Counted from the stretch's first letter, positions 1-7,987 are shown. The stretch is 64,000 nucleotides of DNA from Blastococcus haudaquaticus (GCF_900230285.1 NZ_OCNK01000002.1:919272-983271), one strand, 5' to 3'. Numbers and translations are program-made. The notes: a model not told the origin generated them from the letters alone.

Positions 1-185
1 AGCGTGGCACGAAGCCGAGCCGCCGCACCAAGGCCCTGGCCCCCGACGTGGCCGCCGCCCAGCAGCAGCTGGACACCCTGCAGTGGGTCATCCCGGCCCT
101 GACCGGCACCCTCGTGGCCATCAGCTCCTACGCGGGCGAGCAGCAGCGGCCCAGCGAGGTCGCCCGCGGCGTGTCGGCGTCCTGA
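1..185 (+). CDS. C-terminal fragment of an unidentified protein
   Basis: An open frame enters from the left edge (first full codon at base 3) and stops with TGA at 183-185, giving the last 60 residues of a protein. The visible part begins basic (GTKPSRRTKALAP), continues with a Gln-rich stretch, and has one moderately hydrophobic segment (WVIPALTGTLVAI) before a polar tail. This could be a short membrane segment near the C terminus. I do not recognise the family. The next gene begins 31 bases later on the same strand. Confidence 0.55.
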   Translation, partial: RGTKPSRRTKALAPDVAAAQQQLDTLQWVIPALTGTLVAISSYAGEQQRPSEVARGVSAS

Positions 186-216
186 TCACCGTCCGACGAT
201 CGAGCACTGGGACCGC

Positions 217-675
217 GTGACGCAGACGGTCGGCCATCCGCGGTCGGACTCCCCCGGGGCGACCCGGTGCCCCGACTGCACCGACGGACTCGGTCAGCCG
301 CGCCCGGTGAAGCCGGGCTCCTTGCGGGAGCGGATGCACGCCAATCCGGGGCTGCTGCTGTCCTGGCGGATCGGCGTCTTCGTCCTGGGCCTGCTCTTCA
401 TGCTCCTCGGCATCGCGCTGACCGCGCTGCCGGGCCCGCTCACCATCCCACCGGTGCTCGTGGGTCTGTGGATCTGGTCCAGCGAGTTCCAGTGGGCCGC
501 GCGCTTCTTCGCGGTCTTCAAGCGCAAGGCGCAGGACGCCTGGCGGCACGCGAAGCAGCACCCCGTGTCCTCCGCCGCCATCACCGCGGGCGGGCTGGCT
601 GCCGCCGGCGTCGCCTTCTGGGCGGTCGGGCACTACCAGCTGGTCGACCAGGCGAAGGTCGCCTTGGGGCTCTGA
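217..675 (+). CDS. TIGR02611 / PGPGW-type membrane protein
   Basis: A 152-aa integral membrane protein of unknown biochemical role. After a polar N terminus containing a CPDC motif comes a basic stretch (LRERMHANPG) and a hydrophobic hairpin at about 48-90 with a central ALPGPLTIPP turn, then a conserved EFQWAARFF segment and an amphipathic basic helix. A last membrane segment lies near 122-140. This order (basic NP motif, hydrophobic hairpin with a PGPGW-like turn, EFxWA) is the signature of TIGR02611; here the turn reads PGPLT. The frame starts at GTG 217. Met40 is a possible shorter start because the first 30 residues are poorly conserved in such proteins. Confidence 0.75.
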   Translation: MTQTVGHPRSDSPGATRCPDCTDGLGQPRPVKPGSLRERMHANPGLLLSWRIGVFVLGLLFMLLGIALTALPGPLTIPPVLVGLWIWSSEFQWAARFFAVFKRKAQDAWRHAKQHPVSSAAITAGGLAAAGVAFWAVGHYQLVDQAKVALGL

Positions 676-763
676 CCCCGGGCGACCCGTCAGCGGGTGG
701 GCCACCGTGCCCTGCGGGGTGCCCGACTCCGGGCACCCCGCAGCAACCGGCTACAACTGCCGC

Positions 764-1219
764 ATGAGCGCCAGCACCGCCGACCCGTTCACCCTCCGCC
801 GGGCTCCGTTCGCCGAGCTGACTCCGTTCGAGGTGTACGCCCTGTGCCGGTTGCGCGTGGACGTCTTCGTGGTCGAGCAGGAGTGCCCGTACCCGGAGCT
901 CGACGGCCGCGACACCGAGCCGGCCACCGTGCACCTGTGGCTGGAGTCCGACGGCCAGGTGGCCGCCACCATCCGGGTCCTGGACGACGGTGCGACGCGG
1001 GCGATCGGCCGGGTGGCGACCGCCGCCGGCTTTCGGGGCCAGGGTCTCGCCGCCCGGCTGGTGCACGAGGGCATCGCGCTCTGCGAGGGCTTTCCCGTCA
1101 CGCTCGGCGCGCAGGCCCACCTGCAGGGCTGGTACGAGCGGTTCGGCTTCCGGCTCAGCGGCCCGGGCTACGTCGAGGACGGGATCCCGCACGTGCCGAT
1201 GCGGCGGGAGCCGGCCTGA
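764..1219 (+). CDS. elaA: ElaA-family GNAT acetyltransferase
   Basis: A 151-aa N-acetyltransferase of the ElaA subfamily, which transfers an acetyl group from acetyl-CoA; its natural acceptor is not established. The N-terminal segment VYALCRLRVDVFVVEQECPY with a following ELDG is the ElaA hallmark. The acetyl-CoA pyrophosphate loop (motif A) is GRVATAAGFRGQGLAARL. The C-terminal WYERFGFRLSGPGYVEDG is the usual substrate-side strand and helix. ATG 764 is chosen because it begins the ElaA-like homology; upstream in-frame sequence is not conserved-looking. It converges on the rhodopsin gene with only four bases between them. Confidence 0.88.
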   Translation: MSASTADPFTLRRAPFAELTPFEVYALCRLRVDVFVVEQECPYPELDGRDTEPATVHLWLESDGQVAATIRVLDDGATRAIGRVATAAGFRGQGLAARLVHEGIALCEGFPVTLGAQAHLQGWYERFGFRLSGPGYVEDGIPHVPMRREPA

Positions 1220-1223
1220 CGCC

Positions 1224-2114
1224 TCACGCGCGGTGCCCGTCGGGGCGCGCCACCCCGCGGAGCTCGGGCAGCACGCCGTCGCTCTTGTGCACGTGGCTCG
1301 ACCAGACGGGCTCGTGGTGGGTGTCGGTCCCCGCGGCCACGTCCTCAGCGGTGCGCAGCTTCGCCACCTTGTGCACCAGGACGCCGAACCCGACCTTGGC
1401 GACGACGTCGGCCGCGGAGTACGCCACCTGCATGGACGTGAACCAGGCGGGGGTGACGTCGGCGAACACCGGGACGGCGTAGACCAGCGGATAGACCCCG
1501 AAACTGGCCAGCAGGACCGTGGCCGCGTTCCGGAGGCTGGCTCCCGCCTCGGCACCCATCGTGGGCAGCGACCTCCGCACCGCGCCGATCAGGGCGACGT
1601 ACAGGTAGACGAAGAAGACGGTGCTGATGAGCCCCCACACCACCAGCGCGGTCCGGTCGCGGCCCTCCGACAGGACCTGCGACCCCAGGTAGCCGGTGAC
1701 GATCATGAGGAACGCCGCGGCCATCGTCCGGAAGCGCAGCGCGCGGGCCGCGGCACCCGCCACCGAGCAGACTGCCAGCAGCTCCACGGTGAGCAGCGGG
1801 ACCGTGACCGACCAGTCGATGTACCGCGTCGCCTCGGAGGTCCGGGCCTCCTCGTTCGGGACGTACACCTCGCCCTGGAGCGAGAAGCCGCTGTCCCAGT
1901 CCTGGTAGAGCAGCGCGTAGGCCAGCGCCGCGACCCCGGCCAGGCACAACCCGGCCAGCGCCGACGGCCGGTACCGGACCGACACCTCGTCCTTGCTGTT
2001 CCACGCGTAGACGAAGTACGCGAACAGCGCGAACCCGGCGCCGAGCAGCGCGAACTGGACGACGTCGTAGAGACCCAGCGACATGGTCTGCAGCTCGGGC
2101 GTGGGCGTGTCCAT
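1224..2114 (-). CDS. Microbial rhodopsin, DTE-type light-driven proton pump
   Basis: A 296-aa seven-helix retinal protein. Helix C reads RYIDWSVTVPLLTVE, giving Asp100 (proton acceptor, bacteriorhodopsin D85), Thr104 and Glu111 (proton donor, D96 position): a DTE motif as in proteorhodopsins and xanthorhodopsins, typical of outward proton pumps. Helix G reads SAADVVAKVGFGV with Asp236 and Lys240, the Schiff-base lysine. Leu108 occupies the spectral-tuning position and predicts green absorption. Helix E has WGLIST, with Gly161 at the place of bacteriorhodopsin W138, where carotenoid-binding rhodopsins also carry Gly. In helix F, Tyr208-Pro209 are conserved but Phe205 replaces the usual Trp182. 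The tail after about residue 255 is polar and probably cytoplasmic. No retinal-synthesis gene is visible in this window. Confidence 0.93.
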   Translation of the reverse strand: MDTPTPELQTMSLGLYDVVQFALLGAGFALFAYFVYAWNSKDEVSVRYRPSALAGLCLAGVAALAYALLYQDWDSGFSLQGEVYVPNEEARTSEATRYIDWSVTVPLLTVELLAVCSVAGAAARALRFRTMAAAFLMIVTGYLGSQVLSEGRDRTALVVWGLISTVFFVYLYVALIGAVRRSLPTMGAEAGASLRNAATVLLASFGVYPLVYAVPVFADVTPAWFTSMQVAYSAADVVAKVGFGVLVHKVAKLRTAEDVAAGTDTHHEPVWSSHVHKSDGVLPELRGVARPDGHRA

Positions 2115-2158
2115 GCGAGCGCCCTACCCGTGCTGTCCCTCCACAACCGACCGGCAGG

Positions 2159-2473
2159 ATGTCGGCCGTGGACCCCACCACCCTGCTGCGCGCGGCGGCC
2201 GACCGGCTCGAGACGCTCGCCGCCCGCACCACCGGCGGCGACTGGGGCAGCGGGGGCCTCCTGGCCAGTCGGCCGGAGGTCGTCGCCCACGCCGAGGACG
2301 GCGGCACCGAGCACGTCGCCGAGGCGCGGGCCCGGACGGCCGAGTGGATCGCCGCCCTCTCCCCCGCCGTCGCGCCGGCGCTGTCGGCCTGGCTCCGCGC
2401 GGCGGCGGCCCAGCCGCCGATCGACCCGGCGGCCGTCGACGCCGCCCGGGCCCTCCTCCGGCGCCTGCCCTGA
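2159..2473 (+). CDS. Small conserved-looking hypothetical protein
   Basis: A 104-aa protein divergent from the rhodopsin gene, 44 bases apart. It begins with an amphipathic helix (LLRAAADRLETLAARTTGGDW), followed by a Gly-rich turn, a segment ending in EHVAEARARTAEWIAAL, and a second alanine-rich helix; there is no signal peptide or membrane segment. It resembles short actinobacterial proteins of unknown function whose start reads DPTTLLRAAADRL. ATG 2159 has GGCAGG just upstream; GTG 2168 is an alternative. The short divergent spacer means its promoter may overlap that of the rhodopsin. Confidence 0.6.
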   Translation: MSAVDPTTLLRAAADRLETLAARTTGGDWGSGGLLASRPEVVAHAEDGGTEHVAEARARTAEWIAALSPAVAPALSAWLRAAAAQPPIDPAAVDAARALLRRLP

Positions 2474-2480
2474 GCTCCGG

Positions 2481-3860
2481 TCAGTCGGCCCCCCGTCCGC
2501 CCAGGGTCACGATCTCGTCCTGCCGGACGCCGATGACGGCCTGCTCGGTGAATTGCTGACCGGCGATGAACGACCGCAGCACGCCGTCCACGGGCGCCGG
2601 GCGGGCAGTCACGAACCCGCCGACCTCCCCGATCTCCACGGCCACCGTGCCGTTCCGGTCGCTGACCTCGAGCCTGTCGAGCGTCCCCGGCCCGTACAGG
2701 ACGAGGAGCGGCTCCCCGCCGCCGTCCGGACCCTGCAGCCGGCACTCGGCGGCGACGGCCACGGTCGCCAGGTCGGTCCCGGCCGGGTGCGCCTGCATGC
2801 CGCAGGAGCCGGCACTGCCGGAACCCGAGGTCTGCATGTCGGCCCAGCTCAGGCTGACGACGACCGCCCCGTCGGGCAGCGTGACCGCGAGGACGACGCC
2901 GTCGACGGTCCCGTCCCCCGCGTCCTGCGGGAGGGCGCCGGAGAACAGGAGGTCGAGCTGCACCTGCTCCCTCGTCAGCCCGGTCTGCGCGAGGACGCCC
3001 TCGAGCGCCAGGTCCACGGCCTCGGGCACCGGCGGCTCGCTGTCGGGGTCCAGCGGGGTGAGCACGGGCGGGCTCCATACGAACTCGGTCGCGAAGCTCA
3101 CCGGCACCGGCCGGCTCTCCACGACGCCGCCGTCGCGGACCACCCGGTAGAGGCCGGAGCTGCCGTGGACCGTGGGCCGTCCGACGGACGTCAGCGCGAC
3201 GCCGTCGGTGACGGTCAGGGGGGTGAAGTCGCGGCGCACCGAGCCGTCGGCGCCGACCTCCACCCGGGGTGACAGCTCGACGCCGTCGCCCGGAGTCACG
3301 AGGACGAGGAGCACGTCGCCCGGCGCGGGGACGTGCGCCGAGGAGGCGGCGTCGTCGAGCCGTTCAGCGGGCCCGTCCGCCACCAGCGCCGCGGGGTCGG
3401 CACCCACCGGGCCGGTGAACCACTGGCCTGCCACCTGGTCGTCGACGGGGCCCCGCCCGAGGACGAGCGCGCGTCGGCTCCCCTCCACGTCACCGAGGAA
3501 GGCGACCTGCCGATCCTCGACCGCGGGCGCCGCGCTGGGCGTCGTCCAGGCCAGACGGCGCACCGCGTCGAGGGCCGACGGGTCGTCGGCCAGCGAGCCC
3601 CGCGTGGGCCAGTCGAGGACGGCGGCCTGGGCCTGGGCGACGTCCACGTCCGGGGCCGCGCGTCCCGACGGCCAGACCGCGGGAAGGACGACGGCGATCA
3701 GCGCAAGGCAGGCCGCAGCCACGAGGAAGACGGAGCGCCGCCGTCGATGCACCGCGGCCGTCCGCACGACGGCGTCCACCGCGGCGTCGTGGTCCAGCAG
3801 CGCCGTGCCCCCGCGTCCGGCGGCGCCGTGCAGCAGATCCCGCAGCTCGTCCTCGTTCAC
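2481..3860 (-). CDS. Membrane-anchored regulator, probable anti-sigma factor
   Basis: A 459-aa single-pass membrane protein. Residues 1-43 are cytoplasmic with a short N-terminal helix (EDELRDLLHGAA) and a basic stop (HRRRRS); a membrane helix spans about 44-63; the remaining 390 residues are predicted to be extracytoplasmic, acidic and rich in beta structure, with a few Cys. The GTG start overlaps the stop of the upstream sigma-factor gene (GTGA), so the two are co-translated. That position and topology are standard for a SigE-type anti-sigma factor that holds its sigma at the membrane, though no canonical zinc-binding HxxxCxxC motif is visible. The large external domain could be a sensor. 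The function is inferred from context. Confidence 0.65.
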   Translation of the reverse strand: MNEDELRDLLHGAAGRGGTALLDHDAAVDAVVRTAAVHRRRRSVFLVAAACLALIAVVLPAVWPSGRAAPDVDVAQAQAAVLDWPTRGSLADDPSALDAVRRLAWTTPSAAPAVEDRQVAFLGDVEGSRRALVLGRGPVDDQVAGQWFTGPVGADPAALVADGPAERLDDAASSAHVPAPGDVLLVLVTPGDGVELSPRVEVGADGSVRRDFTPLTVTDGVALTSVGRPTVHGSSGLYRVVRDGGVVESRPVPVSFATEFVWSPPVLTPLDPDSEPPVPEAVDLALEGVLAQTGLTREQVQLDLLFSGALPQDAGDGTVDGVVLAVTLPDGAVVVSLSWADMQTSGSGSAGSCGMQAHPAGTDLATVAVAAECRLQGPDGGGEPLLVLYGPGTLDRLEVSDRNGTVAVEIGEVGGFVTARPAPVDGVLRSFIAGQQFTEQAVIGVRQDEIVTLGGRGAD

Positions 3861-4369
3861 GACACACCTCCGGTCGGGCGCAGGGCGGGGTCGGCGGCCA
3901 AGGCCTCGCGCAGCCGGCCCATCGCCCGGGACGCCTGGGTCTTCACGGTGCCGACGGAGCAGCCGAGCAGCTCCGCGGTCTGCGCCTCGCTCTGGTCCTC
4001 GTAGTAGCGCAGGACCACCACGGCGCGCATCCGTGGCGGCAGCGCCCGCAGGGCCTCGATCACGACGGTGCTCCTCTCCGGGTAGCGGTCGTGGTGCGGC
4101 TGCTCGGGCAGGGCGTCCATCACCTGCTCCGTCGAGAGGAGGCGCCGCCGCCAGCTGGTGGCGGTCGTGACGAGCACCCGCCGGACGTACGCCGTCGGAT
4201 CACCCCGCCCGGCCACGCGGTCCCAGTGCCGGTAGGTCTTCAGCAGCGCCGTCTGCACCAGGTCCTCGGCATGACCATCGTCCCCCGTCAGCAGGTACGC
4301 CGTCCGCAGGAGGGCGGCGCGCTGCCGGACCACGAAGTCGCGGAAACCCGTCTCGTCCTCGGTGGCCAC
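3857..4369 (-). CDS. SigE-family ECF RNA polymerase sigma factor
   Basis: A 170-aa ECF sigma factor. Region 2 covers about residues 8-75 (FRDFVVRQRAALLRTAYLLTGD, then AEDLVQTALLKTYRHW), and region 4 about 105-160 with the helix-turn-helix QTAELLGCSVGTVKTQASRA. The wording is that of the actinobacterial SigE family. GTG 4369 is preceded by GAGGAG at good spacing. The gene overlaps the downstream membrane protein by four bases, fitting a sigma/anti-sigma operon. It is divergent from the MarR gene, so the palindromes in the 112-bp spacer could affect it too. Confidence 0.9.
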   Translation of the reverse strand: MATEDETGFRDFVVRQRAALLRTAYLLTGDDGHAEDLVQTALLKTYRHWDRVAGRGDPTAYVRRVLVTTATSWRRRLLSTEQVMDALPEQPHHDRYPERSTVVIEALRALPPRMRAVVVLRYYEDQSEAQTAELLGCSVGTVKTQASRAMGRLREALAADPALRPTGGVS

Positions 4370-4453
4370 CGCACTCCTCTCCCCGTCTGCCCCCTTGCAC
4401 GCCGTGGGGGTCCCGGAAGGTTGACACCGGTGGCCGGGCGGATGATGAGACGC

Positions 4454-4472
4454 CTAACGGTTAGACGTCTAA
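4454..4472. promoter_or_regulatory. Overlapping palindromes, probable MarR operator
   Basis: CTAACGGTTAG (4454-4464) overlaps the perfect 12-bp palindrome TTAGACGTCTAA (4461-4472). Together they give three TTAG/CTAA half-sites at regular spacing, ending ten bases before the MarR start codon. MarR proteins usually bind such AT-rich palindromes over their own promoter, so autorepression is the natural reading. The sigma gene on the other side starts 85 bases away. Confidence 0.72.
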
Positions 4473-4481
4473 GGTTGCCGG

Positions 4482-4910
4482 ATGACCGCTCCGGAGGAAT
4501 CCCTCGGCCTCCTCATCGGCCGCGTGGCCAAGCAGTTGAGCCGGTCGTTCGACGACGTCCTGGTCGCCGCGGGCGGCTCCACCCCCGTCTGGCAGGTGCT
4601 GCGCGCACTCACCGGCGGCGACCACCGCACCCAGGCGGAGCTCGCCGCCGCGATCGGCGTGCGGCAACCGACCCTCACCCACCACCTCGACGCGATGGAG
4701 CGGGCCGGGCTCGTGACCCGGGAACGCGAGGACGCCAACCGCCGGGTCCAGCGCGTCACCGTGACGGAACCCGGGCAGCAGCTGTTCCTGCGCCTTCGCC
4801 GCGCCGCTGCCTCCTTCGACGGCCGGCTGCGCGCCGGGCTGGCCGACGCCGACGTCGCCGAGCTGCGCCGGCTGCTGGCCCAGCTGGAGGAGAACGCGCA
4901 GCCGGACTGA
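4482..4910 (+). CDS. MarR-family transcriptional regulator
   Basis: A 142-aa winged-helix repressor. The N-terminal dimerisation helix includes GLLIGRVAKQLSRSFDDVL. The DNA-recognition region is TQAELAAAIGVRQPTLTHHL followed by MERAGLVTRER and the wing (DANRRVQRVTVTEPG), the typical MarR succession. A C-terminal leucine-rich helix closes the dimer domain. The nearest possible targets are its own promoter and the sigma factor operon across the divergent spacer. No transporter or oxidoreductase target lies next to it, so the ligand cannot be guessed. Confidence 0.9.
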   Translation: MTAPEESLGLLIGRVAKQLSRSFDDVLVAAGGSTPVWQVLRALTGGDHRTQAELAAAIGVRQPTLTHHLDAMERAGLVTREREDANRRVQRVTVTEPGQQLFLRLRRAAASFDGRLRAGLADADVAELRRLLAQLEENAQPD

Positions 4911-4920
4911 GCGAGCCGGG

Positions 4921-6216
4921 TCAGGCGCCGAGCCGGGGACCGCAGGCGGCCGCGCGGTCGAGCAGCAACGCCCGCTCCCGCTCGTTGCGGGTGAGGGTCG
5001 CGGCCCGCTCGAACTCCGCCCGCGCCTCGTCCCGCCGTCCCAGCTGCTCGAGCAGGTCGCCCCGCACCGTGGGCAGCAGGTGGTACCCCTGTAGCGCCGA
5101 CTCACCGGCCAGGGCGTCGACCAGCTGGAGACCGGCACCCGCCCCGTACGCACGGGACACCGCCACGGCCCGGTTCAGCTCGACGACCGGCGAGCGGGTG
5201 AGCTCCGCGAGCGCCTCGTAGAGCGCGGCGATACGTGCCCAGTCGGTGTCCTCGACGCTCGCCGCCCGTGCGTGGCAGGCGGCGATCGACGCCTGCAGCG
5301 CGTACGGGCCCAGGGCGGCGCCGGCGTCCTCGGCCCGCTGCAGGGCGGCGAGCCCGCGGCTGATGAGCACGCGGTCCCAGGTCGTGCGGTCCTGGTCGGT
5401 CAGGGTGACCGCCTGGCCGTCGGGACCGACCCGCGAGGCGAGCCGGGACGCCTGGATCTCCATCAGCGCGACCAGCCCGTGCACCTCGGGCTCGCCCGGG
5501 ACCAGCCCGGCGAGGATGCGGCCGAGCCGCATGGCCTCCTGGCAGAGCGACGGACGGATGAGGTCCTCCCCCGCCGTGGCCGAGTAGCCCTCGTTGAAGA
5601 CGAGGTAGAGCACCTCCAGCACGGAGGCGATGCGGGCGGTGAACTCCTCGCCCGCCGGCATCTCGAACGGCACGCGCACGGCGGTGAGCGTGCGCTTGGC
5701 CCGCACGATCCGCTGCGCCAGCGTCTTCTCGGGCACCAGGAACGCGCGGGCGATCTCGTCGGTGGTCAGACCACCGACCAGCCGCAGCGTCAGCGCCACC
5801 CGCGCCTCGCGGGAGAGCACCGGGTGGCAGGAGATGAACACCAGCCGCAGGACGTCGTCCTCGACGACCTCGTCGAGTGCGGCGGCCCAGTCCTCCTCGA
5901 CGGCCTCCCGGTCGACGAGGTCCCGGCCCAGCTCCTCGGTCTTGCGCTGCAGGTTCTGCGACCTGCGGAAGGTGTCGATCGCCCGGTGCTTGGCGATGGC
6001 CATCAACCACGCGCCGGGCTTCGCCGGGACACCGGTCTCCGGCCACTGCTCGAGCGCCGCGACGAGCGCGTCCTGGGCCAGCTCCTCGGCCAGGCCGACG
6101 TCGCCGGTGACGCGGGCGAGGGCACCCACGATGCGGGCCGACTCCATGCGCCAGACGGCGTCGACGACGCGGTGCAGGTCCGCGGTCGACGCCGTCGGCG
6201 CTGGAGGCGTGGTCAC
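4921..6216 (-). CDS. ECF42-type sigma factor with C-terminal TPR-like domain
   Basis: A 431-aa sigma factor. Region 2 lies near residues 20-90 (GDVGLAEELAQDALVAALEQ, then AWLMAIAKHRAIDTFRR) and region 4 near 125-185 (LTTDEIARAFLVPEKTLAQR). About 230 further residues form a helical repeat domain of the DUF6596/TPR kind that defines group ECF42. Members of this group are encoded with a DGPF (YCII-related) protein, as here: the GTG start overlaps the stop of the DGPF gene in a GTGA. Control of ECF42 sigmas is thought to work through the C-terminal extension instead of a classical anti-sigma. It ends ten bases from the MarR stop, tail to tail. Confidence 0.9.
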   Translation of the reverse strand: MTTPPAPTASTADLHRVVDAVWRMESARIVGALARVTGDVGLAEELAQDALVAALEQWPETGVPAKPGAWLMAIAKHRAIDTFRRSQNLQRKTEELGRDLVDREAVEEDWAAALDEVVEDDVLRLVFISCHPVLSREARVALTLRLVGGLTTDEIARAFLVPEKTLAQRIVRAKRTLTAVRVPFEMPAGEEFTARIASVLEVLYLVFNEGYSATAGEDLIRPSLCQEAMRLGRILAGLVPGEPEVHGLVALMEIQASRLASRVGPDGQAVTLTDQDRTTWDRVLISRGLAALQRAEDAGAALGPYALQASIAACHARAASVEDTDWARIAALYEALAELTRSPVVELNRAVAVSRAYGAGAGLQLVDALAGESALQGYHLLPTVRGDLLEQLGRRDEARAEFERAATLTRNERERALLLDRAAACGPRLGA

Positions 6217-6635
6217 TCGGCGCGCTGGGCCGTGGTCTCGCGGAGCGCGTTCTCCTTGGCCTGGAGCTCCTCGGTGAACGCCTCACCGAAGTCCTCGGCG
6301 GTCGAGAACGGGCGGATCTCCAGCTCGCCGCCGCGGAACGGCGCCTTGCGGGCCCACTCGATGGCCTCCTCGCGGGAGGAGACCTCGAAGACCCAGTAGC
6401 CCGAGACCAGCTCCTTGGTCTCGGCGAAGGGGCCGTCGACGACCGTGGCGTTGCCGTCGGAGTCGAACTGCACCCGGGCGCCGTGCTTGCTCGGCCGCAG
6501 GCCGTCGCCGTCGAGCATGACGCCGGCCTTCACGAGCTCCTCGTTGTAGGCGCCCATCGCCTCGAGCATGTCGGTGCTCGGCATCGTGCCCTTCTCGCTG
6601 TCCTCGGTCGCCTTGACGATCACCATGAAACGCAT
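6213..6635 (-). CDS. YCII-related DGPF-domain protein
   Basis: A 140-aa protein of the YCII superfamily (alpha-beta ferredoxin-like fold, dimer). It starts MRFMVIVKATEDSEKG and carries the hallmark VVDGPFAETKELVSGYWVF at about 66-84. It is the usual genetic partner of ECF42 sigma factors; its own activity is unknown. ATG 6635 is chosen over an upstream in-frame start because the homology begins there and AGAGGAG precedes it at good distance. It is translationally coupled to the downstream sigma gene. Confidence 0.88.
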   Translation of the reverse strand: MRFMVIVKATEDSEKGTMPSTDMLEAMGAYNEELVKAGVMLDGDGLRPSKHGARVQFDSDGNATVVDGPFAETKELVSGYWVFEVSSREEAIEWARKAPFRGGELEIRPFSTAEDFGEAFTEELQAKENALRETTAQRAE

Positions 6636-6794
6636 CGCTGCTCTCCTCTGCCGGTGAGCGAGGGCCGGTCGTCGTGTCCGGCGTGGACCCCGCTCTACTG
6701 ACACGTCGAACGACCACCGCGGGAATCGACACGTCGTCGAAAAATCTTTTCAGACACCGTCGCACGCCGGGGTCGGCGCCTCGTGCCGGACGCA

Positions 6795-6828
6795 CGAGTG
6801 CCCCGCCGGCGGACCGGCGGGGCACTCG
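6795..6828 (-). terminator. Strong hairpin, intrinsic terminator-like
   Basis: A perfect 15-bp stem (CGAGTGCCCCGCCGG against its complement) with a CGGA loop, 20 bases beyond the stop of the minus-strand LppU-like gene. There is no T-run, as is common in high-GC actinobacteria. It also separates that gene from the ECF42 pair. Confidence 0.75.
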
Positions 6829-6847
6829 GGCGAGCGTGGAGCAGGCG

Positions 6848-7318
6848 TCAGACCGACGCGGCGCAGTAGATGGTGCCGGGCTCGGTCTCGGTGGTGCCCT
6901 CCCAGAGGACGTACTCGGTCTCCTCGAAGAAGTCGGCGCAGAAGTCCTCGGCGGGAGCCGCCTCGAACTCCGAGTAGGTCATCTCCTGGTCGTCGATGCC
7001 GACGATCTTGTACTGCGCCTCGTCCGCGCCGCAGTCGACGACCTCGTAGTCGGTGGTGCCCTGCGTCTGGATGCAGTCACCGACCTCGGAGGCCCCGGCG
7101 CCGAACCAGCCGGTCAGCGAGCCGATGCCGATCACACCGGCCGCGACCACTGCGCCACCGATCGGCAGCCACTTCTTGGCGCCGCTCTTCGTCGGCTGCT
7201 GCTGCGGAGCGCCCGGCGCCCCACCCTGCGGCGGCGCCCCACCCTGCGGCGGCGCCCATGCGCCGTCGGGGGTACCGGGCTGGCCGGCCGGCGCGTTGGG
7301 GTCGTAGGGGTGACTCAT
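6848..7318 (-). CDS. LppU/SCO3897-like membrane-anchored protein
   Basis: A 156-aa protein with a Pro/Gly/Gln-rich cytoplasmic N terminus carrying a tandem repeat of PQGGAP, one membrane helix at about 52-70, and an external domain of about 80 residues with four Cys (GDCIQTQG, VVDCGADEAQYKIVG, FCADFF, IYCAAS). The Cys spacing and the YKIVG segment are like the LppU/SCO3897 family. The cysteines would form disulphides outside the cell. ATG 7318 is chosen because it gives the expected cytosolic tail (SHPYDPNAP). Function is unknown. A strong terminator follows. Confidence 0.75.
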   Translation of the reverse strand: MSHPYDPNAPAGQPGTPDGAWAPPQGGAPPQGGAPGAPQQQPTKSGAKKWLPIGGAVVAAGVIGIGSLTGWFGAGASEVGDCIQTQGTTDYEVVDCGADEAQYKIVGIDDQEMTYSEFEAAPAEDFCADFFEETEYVLWEGTTETEPGTIYCAASV

Positions 7319-7490
7319 GCGTGCTCCTGAACGTCTGCTGGGAGTGGTGCGATCGCCGCAGATCATCACCGACGACTGCCCGACCAGGGCGAACACAGGG
7401 CGGCCGCACGGTAACGATGCGTTCCGGAGGTCCCGGCGGCCCCACCGGCCCCTCCCGCGTGGCCGACGGCGACGCGGGTAGTGGAGGCGC

Positions 7491-7880
7491 ATGGCGGACG
7501 ACGGGGCAGGACACGGCACGGGCGGTTTCGCGGAACGGATGGGTGCGCGGGCGGAGGTCGCCGACGACGGCTCGGCCCGGCTCGCCTTCACCGCGCTGGA
7601 CGAGCACCTCAACCAGGCGGGCACCCTGCACGGCGGCGTCCTGGCCACCCTCGTCGACACCGCCATGGGGGCAGCGGTCCGGTCCACGACGGAGGACGAC
7701 GTGCCGGCGACGAGCCAGCTCACCGTCACCTACCTCCGGCCCGGCACGCCCGGCGACCTGAGCGTCACGGCTCGGGTGCGGACCCGCGGCGAGCACCTGA
7801 CGGTGTGCGAGGCCGACGTCGAGCAGGACGGGAAGAGCCTCGTGCACGCCGTCGCGACGTTCGCGCTGCTGCACCCCTGA
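7491..7880 (+). CDS. PaaI-family hotdog-fold thioesterase
   Basis: A 129-aa hotdog protein, likely an acyl-CoA or aryl-CoA thioesterase. The central motif LNQAGTLHGGVLATLVDTAMG (about 44-64) is the PaaI/YbgC-type hotdog helix with the HGG loop and the acidic Asp that positions water. TSQLTVTYLRPG and the C-terminal strand complete the fold. It is divergent from the LppU-like gene. There is no CoA pathway next to it, so the physiological substrate is open. Confidence 0.87.
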   Translation: MADDGAGHGTGGFAERMGARAEVADDGSARLAFTALDEHLNQAGTLHGGVLATLVDTAMGAAVRSTTEDDVPATSQLTVTYLRPGTPGDLSVTARVRTRGEHLTVCEADVEQDGKSLVHAVATFALLHP

Positions 7881-7987
7881 GGCGCCCGGGCGGGACACAG
7901 ACCCGTGCGGGGGACGCGGGGGGCTGGCGCACCTGAGTAGCGTCAGGGGAGACCGAATCTCTGCTACCTGGGAGGCACCCCGTCGCC

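Noticed and set aside
990..3272. A 760-aa plus-strand open frame over the acetyltransferase, rhodopsin and anti-sigma genes
   Set aside because: It spans several real genes in wrong frames and has no recognisable domain.
7200..7260. Tandem CGGCGGCGCCCCACCCTG repeats as a possible CRISPR or minisatellite
   Set aside because: They are the in-frame codons of the PQGGAP repeats in the LppU-like protein, only two units long, with no spacer structure.
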